Shown one piece after another: positions 27,779 to 38,498 of a stretch of 64,000 nt of DNA. This DNA comes from Pseudomonas sp. MWU13-2100 (lineage in GTDB: Bacteria > Pseudomonadota > Gammaproteobacteria > Pseudomonadales > Pseudomonadaceae): positions 1 through 64,000 of the forward strand of contig NZ_JALLIX010000018.1 in the NCBI RefSeq assembly GCF_023242365.1, read 5' to 3'. Under the pieces are notes generated by a model. That model was not told where the DNA came from and did no database searches. It was given only the letters and a program-made list of their open reading frames with translations. The translations under genes and the position numbers were made by a program. The stretch's first letter is position 1. Every line of letters starts with the position of its first letter.

Positions 27779-28057
27779 TTAGGCTGCAGCAGCAAGGTTC
27801 AGAGCCTTGATGTGGCCGTTCAAACGACCCTTGTGACGAGCGGCCTTGTTCTTGTGGATGATGCCTTTATCGGCCATACGGTCGATAACAGGAACAGCCA
27901 GAACATAAGCGGCTTGAGCTTTGGCAGCGTCTTTTGCGTCGATGGCTTTAACCACATTCTTGATGTAGGTACGAACCATGGAACGCAGGCTGGCGTTGTG
28001 GCTGCGACGCTTCTCAGCCTGTTTTGCACGTTTTTTGGCGGAAGGTGTGTTGGCCAC
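27779..28057 (-). CDS. rpsT: 30S ribosomal protein S20
   Basis: 92 residues, starting [18 protein letters not shown], a basic helical protein that binds 16S rRNA in the 30S body. The start is GTG at 28057 with GAGGAG 7 bp upstream. A non-ATG start is notable because E. coli rpsT uses UUG and represses its own translation; the same weak-start logic may apply here. Monocistronic, divergent from murJ and convergent with creA. Confidence 0.97.
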   Translation of the reverse strand: MANTPSAKKRAKQAEKRRSHNASLRSMVRTYIKNVVKAIDAKDAAKAQAAYVLAVPVIDRMADKGIIHKNKAARHKGRLNGHIKALNLAAAA

Positions 28058-28310
28058 CGTCGAGCTCCTCGAAAGACTTTTTGGGAAATAGCAAACAAAA
28101 TAGGCCGCGAATCATGCCGATGAGTTGAAGTCTTGTCAAGGGCGGGTGATGCGTTCCGCTGAGTGGTCGATCTTGAAGTGACGGGTGATTTATTTCCGGC
28201 GCCTGACCTGTAAACTCGCGAGCTTTGGCTCTGTGCTGTTGCGGCGCGGAGTATCGCACAACTGGGCGCTTTGTTCGCCTGCTCTTTCTCCAAAGGCGCA
28301 CACTCTTTTA

Positions 28311-29849
28311 ATGAATCTGCTCAAATCGTTGGCTGCCGTCAGCTCTATCACGATGATTTCCCGGGTTCTGGGGTTCGTTCGCGATACGATTATCGCGCGT
28401 ATCTTCGGGGCCGGAATGGCCACCGATGCCTTCTTTATCGCCTTCAAACTGCCCAACCTGCTGCGGCGGATCTTTGCCGAGGGGGCGTTTTCCCAGGCCT
28501 TCGTGCCGATCCTGGCGGAATACAAGAGCCAGCAGGGCGAGGAGGCGACCCGTACGTTTATTGCTTATGTCAGCGGCCTGCTGACCCTGGTGCTGGCATT
28601 GGTGACGGTGCTCGGCTTGGTTGCCGCGCCCTGGGTGATCTGGGCCACGGCTCCGGGTTTCACCAATACGCCGGAGAAATTCAAGCTGACCTCCGACCTG
28701 CTGCGGGTGACGTTCCCTTATATATTGCTGATCTCGCTGTCCTCTTTGGCGGGGGCGATCCTCAATACCTGGAACCGTTTTTCGGTGCCGGCCTTCGTGC
28801 CGACGCTGCTGAACGTGAGCATGATCATTTTTGCCCTGTTCCTGACACCATACTTCGATCCGCCGGTGATGGCCCTGGGCTGGGCGGTGCTGGCCGGTGG
28901 CCTGGCGCAACTGCTCTACCAACTGCCGAGCCTGAAAAAAATCGGCATGCTGGTGCTGCCACGGCTGAATCTTCGTGATGCCGGTGTCTGGCGAGTGATG
29001 AAGCAGATGCTGCCGGCGATTCTCGGCGTCTCGGTGAGCCAGATCTCCCTGATCATCAACACCATCTTTGCCTCCTTTCTGGTGGCGGGCTCGGTGTCCT
29101 GGATGTACTACGCCGACCGTTTGATGGAGTTGCCGTCCGGTGTGCTCGGTGTGGCCCTGGGCACCATTCTGTTGCCGATCCTGTCGAAGACCTACGCCAG
29201 CAAGGACCGCCACGAGTATTCGCGGATTCTCGATTGGGGCCTGCGCCTGTGCTTCGTGCTGGTGCTGCCATGCTCCCTGGCGCTGGCGATTCTCTCCGAA
29301 CCGCTGACGGTAGCGTTGTTCCAGTACGGCCAGTTCAGTGCTTTCGATGCTTCCATGACCCAGCGGGCGCTGGTGGCCTACTCCCTGGGTTTGCTGGGCA
29401 TCATCATGATCAAGGTGCTGGCGCCGGGTTTCTATGCGCAGCAGAACATTCGCACGCCGGTGAAAATCGCCATTTTCACCCTGACGGTCACCCAGTTGCT
29501 CAACCTGGTCTTTATCGGGCCGCTGGCCCATGCCGGGCTGGCGCTGGCGATCAGCGCCGGGGCCTGCATCAACGCCGGGCTGCTGTTCTGGCAATTGCGC
29601 AAGCAGCAGTTGTTCGTGCCGCAGCCGGGCTGGGGCCTTTATCTGGCGAAGCTGGTGTTGGCGGTGGCGGTGATGTCGGCGGTATTGCTGGGGCTGATGC
29701 ACTTCATGCCGGCCTGGGACCAGGGGCATATGCTGGAGCGTTTCCTGCGTCTGGGGGCTCTGGTGGCGGCCGGTGTACTGGCCTATTTCGGCATGTTGCT
29801 GGCGCTGGGCATGCGCCTTTGGCATTTCAATCGCAAATCATTGACCTAG
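28311..29849 (+). CDS. murJ: Lipid II flippase MurJ
   Basis: A 512-residue MOP-superfamily integral membrane protein with about 14 hydrophobic segments. It starts [25 protein letters not shown]; the conserved [20 protein letters not shown] and [18 protein letters not shown] segments are diagnostic. It moves lipid II across the inner membrane for peptidoglycan synthesis. The ATG at 28311 is preferred over an upstream in-frame start inside the divergent promoter region. It is followed 120 bp later by ribF. Confidence 0.96.
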   Translation: MNLLKSLAAVSSITMISRVLGFVRDTIIARIFGAGMATDAFFIAFKLPNLLRRIFAEGAFSQAFVPILAEYKSQQGEEATRTFIAYVSGLLTLVLALVTVLGLVAAPWVIWATAPGFTNTPEKFKLTSDLLRVTFPYILLISLSSLAGAILNTWNRFSVPAFVPTLLNVSMIIFALFLTPYFDPPVMALGWAVLAGGLAQLLYQLPSLKKIGMLVLPRLNLRDAGVWRVMKQMLPAILGVSVSQISLIINTIFASFLVAGSVSWMYYADRLMELPSGVLGVALGTILLPILSKTYASKDRHEYSRILDWGLRLCFVLVLPCSLALAILSEPLTVALFQYGQFSAFDASMTQRALVAYSLGLLGIIMIKVLAPGFYAQQNIRTPVKIAIFTLTVTQLLNLVFIGPLAHAGLALAISAGACINAGLLFWQLRKQQLFVPQPGWGLYLAKLVLAVAVMSAVLLGLMHFMPAWDQGHMLERFLRLGALVAAGVLAYFGMLLALGMRLWHFNRKSLT

Positions 29850-29969
29850 CCCGTGGTGCCCCCATGGGGGGCGAGTTTTGTCGGTTCGATCGATTTGGGT
29901 AGCGCTGTTGCCTGTCGTCGGCCGCCGGGTGTGGTTATAATCGACCACTTTATGAGCAAGAAGCGCGTT

Positions 29970-30920
29970 ATGCAGCTGGTTCGAGGCCTTCACAACCTGC
30001 GCCCCCGGCATCGGGGCTGCGTCGCCACCATTGGCAACTTTGACGGTGTTCACCGTGGTCACCAGGCTATCCTGGCTCGACTGCGCGAGCGCGCGCTGGA
30101 GTTGGGCCTACCCAGCTGCGTGGTGATTTTCGAACCGCAGCCCCGTGAATTCTTTGCTCCGGATACCGCGCCGGCGCGTCTGGCGCGCCTGCGCGACAAG
30201 CTGAAGCTGCTGGCTGCCGAGGGTGTCGACCGGGTCCTGTGCCTGGCCTTCAACCAGCGTCTGAGCAAACTCAGCGCCGCCGAGTTCGTCGATACCATCC
30301 TGGTGGAGGGGCTCGGCGTGCAGCATCTGGAAGTCGGCGACGATTTTCGCTTCGGCTGCGATCGCGTCGGCGATTTTGCGTTTCTGCAACAAGCCGGCAG
30401 TGCCCGCGGTTTCACCGTCGAGGCGGCGCAGACCGTCGAGCTCGATGGCCTGCGGGTCAGCAGCACCCAGGTGCGTAATGCCCTGGCGGCGGCGGATTTC
30501 CCCCTGGCCGAGCGCTTGCTCGGCCGCCCGTTCCGCATTGCCGGACGGGTGCTGCATGGCCAGAAGCTGGCGCGCCAATTGGGCACGCCGACGGCCAACG
30601 TGCAGCTCAAGCGCCGTCGCGTGCCGTTGACCGGGGTTTACCTGGTCAGCGTCGAGATCGACGGCCAGCCGTGGCCGGGCGTCGCCAATATCGGCGTGCG
30701 ACCCACGGTTTCAGGTGATGGCAGCGCTCACCTGGAAGTGCACCTGCTGGATTTTGCCGGTGATCTGTACGACCGGCGTTTGACTGTGGTTTTCCACCAC
30801 AAGCTGCGCGATGAGCAGCGATTCGCCTCCCTGGAGGCGCTCAAGACGGCGATCAATGCGGACGTCGCCGCCGCCCGTGCCCACTGGCAGGGTTCACCGC
30901 TTAAAAAGAGCCTGAAATGA
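29970..30920 (+). CDS. ribF: Bifunctional riboflavin kinase/FAD synthetase
   Basis: 316 residues. The N-terminal FAD synthetase (nucleotidyltransferase) has [15 protein letters not shown] (about residues 16-30). The C-terminal riboflavin kinase (about 185-305) has GTPTANV and [10 protein letters not shown]. It converts riboflavin to FMN and then FAD. The ATG at 29970 ([10 protein letters not shown]) is the standard start. Its stop overlaps the ileS ATG (ATGA), showing translational coupling in the ribF-ileS-lspA-fkpB-ispH operon. Confidence 0.96.
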   Translation: MQLVRGLHNLRPRHRGCVATIGNFDGVHRGHQAILARLRERALELGLPSCVVIFEPQPREFFAPDTAPARLARLRDKLKLLAAEGVDRVLCLAFNQRLSKLSAAEFVDTILVEGLGVQHLEVGDDFRFGCDRVGDFAFLQQAGSARGFTVEAAQTVELDGLRVSSTQVRNALAAADFPLAERLLGRPFRIAGRVLHGQKLARQLGTPTANVQLKRRRVPLTGVYLVSVEIDGQPWPGVANIGVRPTVSGDGSAHLEVHLLDFAGDLYDRRLTVVFHHKLRDEQRFASLEALKTAINADVAAARAHWQGSPLKKSLK

Positions 30921-33748
30921 CCGACTACAAAGCCACGCTTAACCTTCCGGACACCGCCTTCCCAATGAAGGCCGGCCTGCCACAGCGCGAACCGCAGATC
31001 CTGCAGCGCTGGGACAGCATTGGCCTGTACGGGAAGTTGCGCGAGATTGGCAAGGATCGTCCGAAGTTCCTGCTTCACGACGGTCCTCCGTATGCCAACG
31101 GCACGATTCACATCGGTCATGCGCTGAACAAGATTCTCAAGGACATGATCATCCGTTCCAAGACCCTGGCCGGCTTCGATGCCCCTTATGTGCCGGGTTG
31201 GGACTGTCATGGCCTGCCGATCGAACACAAGGTCGAAGTGACCTATGGCAAGAACCTGGGCGCGGACAAGACCCGCGAACTGTGCCGTGCCTACGCCACC
31301 GAGCAGATCGAAGGACAGAAGTCCGAATTCATCCGCCTGGGCGTGCTTGGCGACTTCGCCAACCCCTACAGGACCATGGACTTCAAGAACGAGGCCGGTG
31401 AAATCCGCGCCCTCGCCGAAATCGTCAAGGGCGGTTTCGTGTTCAAGGGCCTCAAGCCGGTGAACTGGTGCTTCGATTGCGCTTCGGCCCTGGCCGAAGC
31501 CGAAGTCGAATACCAGGACAAGAAGTCCTCGACCATCGACGTGGCCTTCCCGATTGCCGACCAGGACAAGCTGGCCGCCGCGTTCGGCCTGGCGTCGCTG
31601 AGCAAACCGGCGGCGATCGTGATCTGGACCACCACCCCGTGGACCATCCCGGCCAACCAGGCGCTGAACGTTCACCCGGAATTCAACTACGCCCTGGTGG
31701 ATGTCGGTGACCGCCTGCTGGTGCTGGCCGAAGAACTGCTGGAGTCGTGCCTGGCGCGCTACAAGCTGGAAGGCTCGGTACTGGCCATTGCCAAGGGTGA
31801 AGCCCTGGAGTTGATCAACTTCCGTCACCCGTTCTACGACCGCCTGTCCCCGGTGTACCTGGCCGACTACGTCGAACTGGGCGCCGGTACCGGCATCGTG
31901 CACTGCTCTCCGGCCTACGGCGAGGACGACTTCAAGATCTGCAAGCAGTACGGCATGGTCAACGATGAGATCCTCAACCCGGTGCAGAGCAACGGCGTGT
32001 ATGCCGAGTCCCTGGAGTTCTTCGGCGGCCAGTTCATCTTCAAGGCCAACGCGGGCATCGTCGACAAGCTGAGCGAAGTCGGTGCCTTGCTGCACACCGA
32101 AACCATCAGCCACAGCTACATGCACTGCTGGCGCCACAAGACCCCGCTGATCTACCGCGCCACCGCGCAATGGTTCATCGGCATGGACAAGGCCCCGGTG
32201 GCCGGCGACACCCTGCGTGAGCGTGCGCTCAAAGCCATCGAAGAGACCCAGTTCGTCCCGGCCTGGGGCCAGGCGCGCCTGCACTCGATGATCGCCAACC
32301 GTCCGGACTGGTGCATCTCCCGCCAGCGCAACTGGGGCGTGCCGATCCCGTTCTTCCTGAACAAGGAAAGCGGCGAGCTGCACCCGCGTACCACTGAATT
32401 GATGGAACTGGTGGCCCAACGCGTCGAAGTCGAAGGCATCGAGGCCTGGTTCAAGATGGACGCCGCCGAGTTGCTGGGTGACGAGGCGCCGCTGTATGAC
32501 AAGATCAGCGACACCCTCGACGTCTGGTTCGACTCCGGCACTACCCACTGGCACGTGCTGCGCGGTTCGCATTCGATGGGCCATGACAGCGGTCCGCGTG
32601 CCGACCTCTACCTGGAAGGCTCGGACCAACATCGCGGCTGGTTCCACTCGTCCTTGCTGACCGGTTGTGCCATCGACAACCACGCGCCGTACCGCGAGCT
32701 GCTGACCCATGGTTTCACCGTCGACGAGGCCGGTCGCAAGATGTCCAAGTCCCTGGGCAACGTGATCGCGCCGCAGAAAGTCAACGACACCCTGGGCGCC
32801 GATATCATGCGCCTGTGGGTGGCCTCGACCGACTACTCGGGCGAGATGGCGGTCTCCGACCAGATCCTGCAACGCAGCGCCGACGCCTACCGGCGGATCC
32901 GCAACACCGCGCGTTTCCTGCTCTCCAATCTGAGCGGCTTCAACCCGGCCACCGACCTGCTGCCGGCCGACGAGATGCTCGCCCTGGACCGTTGGGCCGT
33001 GGACCGCGCGCTGTTGCTGCAACGCGAGCTGGAACTGCACTACGGCGAATACCGTTTCTGGAACGTCTACTCCAAGGTGCACAACTTCTGTGTGCAGGAG
33101 CTGGGCGGTTTCTACCTCGACATCATCAAGGATCGCCAGTACACCACCGGTGCCAACAGCAAGGCCCGGCGTTCCTGCCAGACCGCGCTGTTCCATATCA
33201 GCGAAGCGCTGGTGCGCTGGATCGCGCCGATCCTGGCCTTCACCGCCGACGAGCTGTGGCAGTACCTGCCGGGCGAGCGCAATGAGTCGGTCATGCTCAA
33301 CACCTGGTATGAAGGTCTCAGCGAACTGCCGGAAGGCTTCGAGCTGGACCGTGCCTACTGGGAGCGGATCATGGCGGTCAAGGTCGCGGTCAACAAAGAG
33401 ATGGAAAACCTGCGGGCGGCCAAGGCCATCGGCGGCAACCTGCAGGCCGAAGTGACCCTGTTCGCCGAAGAGGCCCTGGTGGCCGACCTGGGCAAGCTGA
33501 GCAACGAACTGCGTTTTGTCCTGATCACCTCCACCGCGACCGTCGCGCCATTCGCGCTGGCCCCGGCGGATGCGGTGGTCACCGAAGTCGCCGGGCTCAA
33601 GCTCAAGGTGGTCAAGTCGGCCCATGCCAAGTGCGCCCGTTGCTGGCATCACCGCGAGGATGTCGGGGTCAACCCGGAGCATCCGGAAATCTGCGGTCGT
33701 TGCGTGGACAATATCAGCGGCGAAGGCGAGGTGCGCCACTATGCCTAA
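30917..33748 (+). CDS. ileS: Isoleucyl-tRNA synthetase
   Basis: A class I synthetase, 943 residues, the normal length for the eubacterial form. The HIGH motif is at 65-68 ([10 protein letters not shown]) and KMSKS near 608 ([10 protein letters not shown]). The editing domain lies between, including [13 protein letters not shown]. The C-terminal zinc finger has [10 protein letters not shown]...CGRCVDN (about 906-930). The 4-bp overlap with ribF and the 8-bp overlap with lspA show a tight operon. Confidence 0.98.
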   Translation: MTDYKATLNLPDTAFPMKAGLPQREPQILQRWDSIGLYGKLREIGKDRPKFLLHDGPPYANGTIHIGHALNKILKDMIIRSKTLAGFDAPYVPGWDCHGLPIEHKVEVTYGKNLGADKTRELCRAYATEQIEGQKSEFIRLGVLGDFANPYRTMDFKNEAGEIRALAEIVKGGFVFKGLKPVNWCFDCASALAEAEVEYQDKKSSTIDVAFPIADQDKLAAAFGLASLSKPAAIVIWTTTPWTIPANQALNVHPEFNYALVDVGDRLLVLAEELLESCLARYKLEGSVLAIAKGEALELINFRHPFYDRLSPVYLADYVELGAGTGIVHCSPAYGEDDFKICKQYGMVNDEILNPVQSNGVYAESLEFFGGQFIFKANAGIVDKLSEVGALLHTETISHSYMHCWRHKTPLIYRATAQWFIGMDKAPVAGDTLRERALKAIEETQFVPAWGQARLHSMIANRPDWCISRQRNWGVPIPFFLNKESGELHPRTTELMELVAQRVEVEGIEAWFKMDAAELLGDEAPLYDKISDTLDVWFDSGTTHWHVLRGSHSMGHDSGPRADLYLEGSDQHRGWFHSSLLTGCAIDNHAPYRELLTHGFTVDEAGRKMSKSLGNVIAPQKVNDTLGADIMRLWVASTDYSGEMAVSDQILQRSADAYRRIRNTARFLLSNLSGFNPATDLLPADEMLALDRWAVDRALLLQRELELHYGEYRFWNVYSKVHNFCVQELGGFYLDIIKDRQYTTGANSKARRSCQTALFHISEALVRWIAPILAFTADELWQYLPGERNESVMLNTWYEGLSELPEGFELDRAYWERIMAVKVAVNKEMENLRAAKAIGGNLQAEVTLFAEEALVADLGKLSNELRFVLITSTATVAPFALAPADAVVTEVAGLKLKVVKSAHAKCARCWHHREDVGVNPEHPEICGRCVDNISGEGEVRHYA

Positions 33749-34256
33749 TGCCAGTGCCGGCCGTTTCGGCCGCCTGGGCTGGTTGTGCTTGAGCGTGCTG
33801 GTCCTGGTCATCGACCAGGTCAGCAAGCTCCACTTCGAAAGCTCGCTGACCCTGTACCAGCAGATCGTGATCATCCCCGATTACTTCAGCTGGACCCTGG
33901 CCTACAACACCGGCGCGGCGTTCAGCTTCCTGGCTGAAAGCTCCGGCTGGCAGCGCTGGCTGTTCGCGCTGATCGCGCTGGTGGTCAGCGCCGTGCTGGT
34001 GGTCTGGCTCAAGCGCCTGGGACGCAACGAAACCTGGCTGGCGATTGCGCTGGCCCTGGTGCTCGGCGGTGCCTTGGGCAACCTGTATGACCGCATCGCC
34101 CTGGGCCATGTGATCGACTTCGTCCTGGTGCACTGGCAGAACCGCTGGTACTTCCCGGCGTTCAACTTTGCCGACAGCGCCATCAGCGTGGGTGCGGTGA
34201 TGCTGGCGCTGGATATGTTCAAGAGCAAAAAGTCCGGAGAACCCGTTCATGACTGA
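33741..34256 (+). CDS. lspA: Prolipoprotein signal peptidase (signal peptidase II)
   Basis: 171 residues, four transmembrane helices. An aspartyl protease that cleaves signal peptides of lipidated prolipoproteins. Catalytic-type aspartates lie in [16 protein letters not shown] and [21 protein letters not shown] is also conserved. The ATG at 33741 lies inside the ileS end, and the last 8 bp overlap fkpB. The lipoproteins in this window (BamD and the proteins at 17959 and 11694) are its expected substrates. Confidence 0.97.
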   Translation: MPNASAGRFGRLGWLCLSVLVLVIDQVSKLHFESSLTLYQQIVIIPDYFSWTLAYNTGAAFSFLAESSGWQRWLFALIALVVSAVLVVWLKRLGRNETWLAIALALVLGGALGNLYDRIALGHVIDFVLVHWQNRWYFPAFNFADSAISVGAVMLALDMFKSKKSGEPVHD

Positions 34257-34701
34257 ACACGCAGTGGCTGAGCAACGCATTGCTCAGAACACCCAGGTCA
34301 CCTTGCACTTCGCCTTGCGCCTGGAAAACGGCGACACCGTCGACAGCACCTTCGACAAGGCTCCGGCGACCTTCAAGGTCGGCGACGGCAACCTGCTGCC
34401 GGGCTTCGAGGTGGCGTTGTTCGGCTTCAAGGCCGGCGACAAACGTAACCTCACCGTGGCCCCGGAAAATGCCTTCGGCCAGCCCAACCCGCAGAATGTG
34501 CAGGTCATCCCGCGTTCGCAGTTCCAGGACATGGAGCTGTCGGAAGGATTGCTGGTGATCTTCAACGATGCGGCCAATACCGAGCTGCCCGGTGTGGTGA
34601 AGGCATTCGACGACACCCAGGTGACCGTCGACTTCAACCACCCGCTGGCGGGCAAGACCCTGACCTTCGATGTCGAGATCATCGAGGTCAAGGCGCTTTA
34701 A
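34249..34701 (+). CDS. fkpB: FKBP-type peptidyl-prolyl isomerase (SlyD/FkpB type)
   Basis: 150 residues. The FKBP core ([18 protein letters not shown]) is interrupted by the IF chaperone flap (about 75-130: [26 protein letters not shown]), the SlyD/FkpB arrangement. There is no histidine-rich nickel tail, so FkpB is preferred over SlyD. The start overlaps lspA by 8 bp. It accelerates proline-limited folding. Followed 34 bp later by ispH in the same operon. Confidence 0.92.
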   Translation: MTEHAVAEQRIAQNTQVTLHFALRLENGDTVDSTFDKAPATFKVGDGNLLPGFEVALFGFKAGDKRNLTVAPENAFGQPNPQNVQVIPRSQFQDMELSEGLLVIFNDAANTELPGVVKAFDDTQVTVDFNHPLAGKTLTFDVEIIEVKAL

Positions 34702-34735
34702 TCTTTCCCCTTGCGCGCAAGACACGAGGCACAGC

Positions 34736-35683
34736 ATGCATATCAAACTCGCCAACCCCCGTGGCTTCTGCGCCGGCGTGGACCGGGCCATCGAAATCGT
34801 CAACCGGGCCCTGGAGGTTTTCGGCCCGCCGATCTATGTGCGCCATGAAGTGGTCCACAATAAATTTGTCGTCGAAGACCTGCGCGCCCGTGGCGCCATC
34901 TTCGTCGAAGAGCTGGAGCAGGTCCCGGATGACGTGATCGTGATCTTCAGTGCCCACGGTGTTTCCCAGGCTGTGCGCACGGAGGCCTCTGGCCGTGGCC
35001 TGAAGGTGTTCGACGCGACCTGCCCGCTGGTGACCAAGGTGCATATCGAAGTGGCGCGCTACAGCCGCGACGGTCGTGAATGCATCCTGATCGGCCATGC
35101 AGGTCACCCGGAAGTCGAAGGCACCATGGGTCAGTACGACGATGCCAACGGCGGTTCGATCTATCTGGTGGAGGACGAGAAAGACGTCGCCGCCTTGCAG
35201 GTGCGCAACCCGGAAAAACTGGCGTTCGTGACCCAGACCACCTTGTCCATGGACGATACCAGCCGTGTGATCGATGCCCTGCGGTTGCGCTTCCCGGCCA
35301 TTGGCGGGCCGCGCAAGGACGATATCTGCTATGCCACGCAGAACCGCCAGGACGCGGTCAAGCAACTGGCGGACGAATGCGATGTGGTGTTGGTGGTGGG
35401 CAGCCCGAACAGCTCCAACTCCAATCGCCTGCGCGAGCTGGCCGAGCGCATGTCGACCCCGGCCTACCTGATCGACGGTGCCGAAGACCTGCAGCGCAGC
35501 TGGTTCGACGGTGTCGAACGGATCGGCATCACCGCCGGGGCTTCGGCACCGGAAGTGCTGGTGCGTGGCGTGATCCAGCAGCTCCAGGCCTGGGGCGCGA
35601 CCGGTGCCGACGAGTTGGCCGGGCGGGAGGAGAATGTGACCTTCTCCATGCCCAAGGAACTACGCGTTCGCTCCTTGCTGTAA
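34736..35683 (+). CDS. ispH: 4-hydroxy-3-methylbut-2-enyl diphosphate reductase
   Basis: 315 residues. A [4Fe-4S] enzyme making IPP and DMAPP from HMBPP, the last MEP-pathway step. Cluster ligands are in GFCAGVDRA (C12), the DATCPLV cysteine near 96, and the cysteine near 200 ([11 protein letters not shown]). HEVVHNKFV and [12 protein letters not shown] are also conserved. The ATG at 34736 follows CACGAGG. It is the last gene of the ribF operon. Its 3' end overlaps the convergent fimT gene by 24 bp. Confidence 0.97.
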   Translation: MHIKLANPRGFCAGVDRAIEIVNRALEVFGPPIYVRHEVVHNKFVVEDLRARGAIFVEELEQVPDDVIVIFSAHGVSQAVRTEASGRGLKVFDATCPLVTKVHIEVARYSRDGRECILIGHAGHPEVEGTMGQYDDANGGSIYLVEDEKDVAALQVRNPEKLAFVTQTTLSMDDTSRVIDALRLRFPAIGGPRKDDICYATQNRQDAVKQLADECDVVLVVGSPNSSNSNRLRELAERMSTPAYLIDGAEDLQRSWFDGVERIGITAGASAPEVLVRGVIQQLQAWGATGADELAGREENVTFSMPKELRVRSLL

Positions 35684-36205
35684 ACCTTGGGAGGCGCAGA
35701 GCGCCTCCGGGATTTCTCTTTTTTCCAGGCGGATCCGGCCGCTTGCCGCCAGGATCACTTGATGGTGGCTGACCGCTTGGTCCCTGGCGCAGATATGCAG
35801 GGTTCCGCCCATTGACGTGCTGTTGTTCGGGTTGAGCCATCCGACAGGGGTGAAGCGGACAAACTGCTCGAGCCAGCGGTTGCCTCTGATCGGTGTCCGT
35901 CCATCGCCACGTCGTTCAACCAGCACCGGATTGTCCGGGTCCAGGTGACCTTGACCGCTGCGGTCGATGATGATCCGCCAGCCTCGACTCCAATCCTCTT
36001 CCAATGCATGCATGACAACGGTTTGCTGGCGTAGAATCGCCTCGGTTCTCGCCACTTGCAGGCCATTTGCCAGTTCATCGGCGCTCACCTGGCGGCGCTG
36101 TGAGGCGATCAGTTCACTGAATGCCGGGCGGGTGAGTTGGGCAAGAATGCCGATGACGGCAAGGCCAATCAGTAGCTGAACAAGACTGAATCCTTTCTGG
36201 TTCAT
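35660..36205 (-). CDS. fimT: FimT-like GspH-family type IV pseudopilin
   Basis: 181 residues. Prepilin-like N-terminus [22 protein letters not shown]: the G^F cleavage site is present, but the usual Glu5 is Gln. A GspH-type globular domain follows (about 45-165), with a cysteine pair near 140 and 168 ([15 protein letters not shown]). The ATG at 36205 is preceded by AGGAGGGA. It lies on the opposite strand to the fimU operon and convergent with ispH, whose last 24 bp it overlaps. FimT binds DNA in natural transformation in some species; that role here is inference. Confidence 0.8.
   Translation of the reverse strand: MNQKGFSLVQLLIGLAVIGILAQLTRPAFSELIASQRRQVSADELANGLQVARTEAILRQQTVVMHALEEDWSRGWRIIIDRSGQGHLDPDNPVLVERRGDGRTPIRGNRWLEQFVRFTPVGWLNPNNSTSMGGTLHICARDQAVSHHQVILAASGRIRLEKREIPEALCASQGLQQGANA
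35690..35724 (+). terminator. Probable ispH operon terminator inside fimT
   Basis: An 8-bp stem GGAGGCGC/GCGCCTCC with an AGA loop lies 6 bp after the ispH stop. A T-rich run starts only about 8 bp past the stem. It is also fimT coding sequence on the other strand. Confidence 0.5.
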
Positions 36206-36338
36206 TCGGGCTCCCTCCTGGAGACTGGGTGTTACGCCACGATCCGGGCGTTGATCCTGAGAAAACAACCGTACGTCCTGATGAAGAATGTTTTGGGTTG
36301 TACCGCTAGTTATAGTCGATGGCATCGAGGGATTTCTC

Positions 36339-36818
36339 ATGCGCCGCAGTACCCACGGTTTTACCTTGGTCGAATTGATGGTCACCCTTGCGGTCTTCGC
36401 GATCCTGGTGGCGATTGCCTTGCCGTCGTTCACCAGTTCGATCCAGGGCTCCAAGGCCGATACCGAGGCCAGCGATCTGGTTCGTGGGCTGAACTTTGCG
36501 CGCCTCGAGGCCATGAACCGTGGTGTTTCCATTCGTGTCAGGCCCACCACTAGCGGTGCGGCCTGGACCACCGATCTGGGGGTTCTGCAGGTCTCGGATG
36601 AGGGCGCCAGTCCGGCCAAATACATTCGGGTCGTGCCGGCCATGACGAGTGGGGCGACCCTGGTGGTAACCTCCGGAGTCACCACCCTCGATTTCAATAA
36701 TCTGGGCGGCTTGTCCGTCCCGGGTTCCGCGGTGATTTTCACCTACACGCTGGGCACACAAAGTCGCGTGATCAATGTGTGCCTCAATGGCCGGGTTTCA
36801 TTGGGCGGAGGTTGTTGA
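36339..36818 (+). CDS. fimU: Type IV pilus minor pilin FimU
   Basis: 159 residues. Class III leader MRRSTHG^FTLVELMVTLAVFAILVAIA with Glu5, then a GspH-like C-terminal domain. FimU links the PilV-W-X/PilY1 tip complex to the major pilin fibre. The single cysteine pair (NVCLNGRVSLGGGC) closes the C-terminus. The ATG at 36339 is the first in a minor-pilin operon whose genes overlap; the next start overlaps by 1 bp. PilD (57307-58179) should process it. Confidence 0.88.
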   Translation: MRRSTHGFTLVELMVTLAVFAILVAIALPSFTSSIQGSKADTEASDLVRGLNFARLEAMNRGVSIRVRPTTSGAAWTTDLGVLQVSDEGASPAKYIRVVPAMTSGATLVVTSGVTTLDFNNLGGLSVPGSAVIFTYTLGTQSRVINVCLNGRVSLGGGC

Positions 36819-37285
36819 TGCGACGGACGAGGAGCGCGAGGCAATCAGGGATGACCCTGGTGGAAGTACTGATTTCGGTGTTGATCCTTGCTGTCGGCCT
36901 GCTGGGGGCGGCGGCGATTCAGCTTGATGCGCTGATCTATACGGACAGCTCGAAGATGAGGAGTCAGGCCAGTTTCATTGCCTACGACATGATGGACCGT
37001 ATCCGTGCCAATCCGGATGCGGACTACACCCTGGCCAGCGCTAAGGCCAGCACCGCAACGGCGGGTTCGACAGTGGCCCGGGATGCCGATTTCTATGACT
37101 TCAAGACCAACATCAATAATTTTGCCGGGGTTAACGGGGATGGGAGCATTGTTGTGAATGGCAGGGCGGTCACTATCAAAATCAACTGGAGTGATCAGCG
37201 GGCCGCCAACATGGCCAAAGACACGGCGGCCGCTAGCTTCACGCTCAGTAGCCGCGTTGCAGTCGATCCGGTAGCCGGGCCATGA
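36818..37285 (+). CDS. pilV: Type IV pilus minor pilin PilV
   Basis: 155 residues. Leader MRRTRSARQSG^MTLVEVLISVLILAVGLLGAAAIQ, with Met rather than Phe at +1, as is common in PilV, and Glu5. The globular part (about 35-155) is Ala/Asp-rich and lacks a cysteine pair. Starts share bases with the neighbours (1-bp overlap with fimU, 4-bp with pilW), indicating coupled translation. It forms the tip-priming complex with PilW and PilX. Confidence 0.87.
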   Translation: MRRTRSARQSGMTLVEVLISVLILAVGLLGAAAIQLDALIYTDSSKMRSQASFIAYDMMDRIRANPDADYTLASAKASTATAGSTVARDADFYDFKTNINNFAGVNGDGSIVVNGRAVTIKINWSDQRAANMAKDTAAASFTLSSRVAVDPVAGP

Positions 37286-37992
37286 GCCGTCGTAGCAGAG
37301 GTTTCGGCCTGATCGAGTTGATGATCGCCATTACTCTGGGGCTGATCGTCGTCTTGGGCATCACCCAGATATTCGTCGCGGCCAAGAGCACTTACATCAG
37401 CCAGAACAAGGCTGCCGGGATGCAGGAGGATGCGCGTTTCATCCTCAGCAAGATGGTGCAGGAAATTCGTATGGTCGGCATGTTCGGCTGCCTGGCCACC
37501 AGTGCCATCAATACCTCGGCGGCGGCGGACTTCCTGGCGATTGTGCCCACGCCGATTACCTGGAGCAGCGCCAGCAATACCCTGACGCTGGTGACCGCCG
37601 ATATCGGCGGCAATGGCGGGGCACCGACCTGGACGATCGTTTCCGATTGTCGCAGTACGGCGACGGCCACCCAGGGTGCGGCCACCCCGGCCGCCGGGCA
37701 AATGGCCTTTCCCTTGCGCAAGCAGACCTATGCCTTCAGCAACAACCAGATCACCGTCGCCACCGGAGCCGGCCAGGCGGCTGGACTGGTGAGCAACGTC
37801 AGGAGCTTCACCGTCTCCTTTGGTGTCGCGATATCCGCGACCGATATCGCGGTCAGTTCCTACAGCAGTAATCCCGCAGACCCGGCAACCATCCGCAGCG
37901 TGCGTTTGCAAATGACCCTGTACGATCCCCTCGGCCAAGTCGCGGATCAGCAGTACAGCGTGGTCGCGGCTCTGCGCAACCGGCTCCAGTAG
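37282..37992 (+). CDS. pilW: Type IV pilus assembly protein PilW
   Basis: 236 residues. N-terminus MSRRSRG^FGLIELMIAITLGLIVVLGITQIF, then a large globular domain. Cysteines near 66 (MFGCLAT) and 119 (VSDCRST) may pair. It is a larger minor pilin, as expected of PilW. The start overlaps the pilV stop by 4 bp. It works with PilV, PilX and PilY1 to initiate pilus assembly. Confidence 0.87.
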   Translation: MSRRSRGFGLIELMIAITLGLIVVLGITQIFVAAKSTYISQNKAAGMQEDARFILSKMVQEIRMVGMFGCLATSAINTSAAADFLAIVPTPITWSSASNTLTLVTADIGGNGGAPTWTIVSDCRSTATATQGAATPAAGQMAFPLRKQTYAFSNNQITVATGAGQAAGLVSNVRSFTVSFGVAISATDIAVSSYSSNPADPATIRSVRLQMTLYDPLGQVADQQYSVVAALRNRLQ

Positions 37993-38003
37993 GTGGACTT
38001 TGT

Positions 38004-38498
38004 ATGACGTATTCACCCAGAAGATACACTGCTTTACGACCCGGCTCACAGCGCGGCATGGCATTGTTGATCAGCCTGATTTTCCTGTTGCTGCTGACCC
38101 TGATCGGCATTTCCTCCATGCGCAACGCGACGATGCAGGAAAAGATGGCCGGGAGCGTGACCTTTCGCAACACCTCGTTCCAGACTGCCGAGGCGGCGCT
38201 GCGCACCGGTGAAAGCGCGGTGGAGCAAAGTACCTACGTCCTGGCGGTGTGTACCACCAACGTCACCTGTGCGCCGCCGGCGGAGTCCGCCACGGTATCG
38301 GCCGCCGGGACCAATGGCACCTCGGGGGTGACCTGGATCGCGGCCGGCAGCGGTTTCTACGGTGTGCAGAACCTCGGTACCACGATGGCGGCGGTCAACG
38401 TGCCAAGCAATACCTCGGCGACCCTGTACCGCGTGACGGCAGTGGCCATCAACGGCAATTCGCGGTCAATTGTGGAGAGTGTCTATGCCAAGTATTAA
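38004..38498 (+). CDS. pilX: Type IV pilus assembly protein PilX
   Basis: 164 residues. The N-terminal segment QRG^MALLISLIFLLLLTLIGISSMRNATMQEKMAG lacks the Glu5 of classical pilins (Met-Ala-Leu-Leu-Ile), which is typical for PilX/PilX_N proteins. Two cysteines (AVCTTNVTCAPP) lie close together. The end overlaps the pilY1 start by 14 bp. It is part of the tip-priming complex with PilV, PilW and PilY1. Confidence 0.86.
   Translation: MTYSPRRYTALRPGSQRGMALLISLIFLLLLTLIGISSMRNATMQEKMAGSVTFRNTSFQTAEAALRTGESAVEQSTYVLAVCTTNVTCAPPAESATVSAAGTNGTSGVTWIAAGSGFYGVQNLGTTMAAVNVPSNTSATLYRVTAVAINGNSRSIVESVYAKY

Noticed and set aside
29850..29969. FMN riboswitch before ribF
   Set aside because: The leader is only about 120 bp, with no sign of the conserved RFN arms. 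In Pseudomonas the FMN riboswitch is usually at ribB.
30728..33874. 1048-aa minus-strand frame opposite ileS
   Set aside because: It covers the ileS coding strand antisense and has biased, repetitive composition. IleS is certain on the plus strand.
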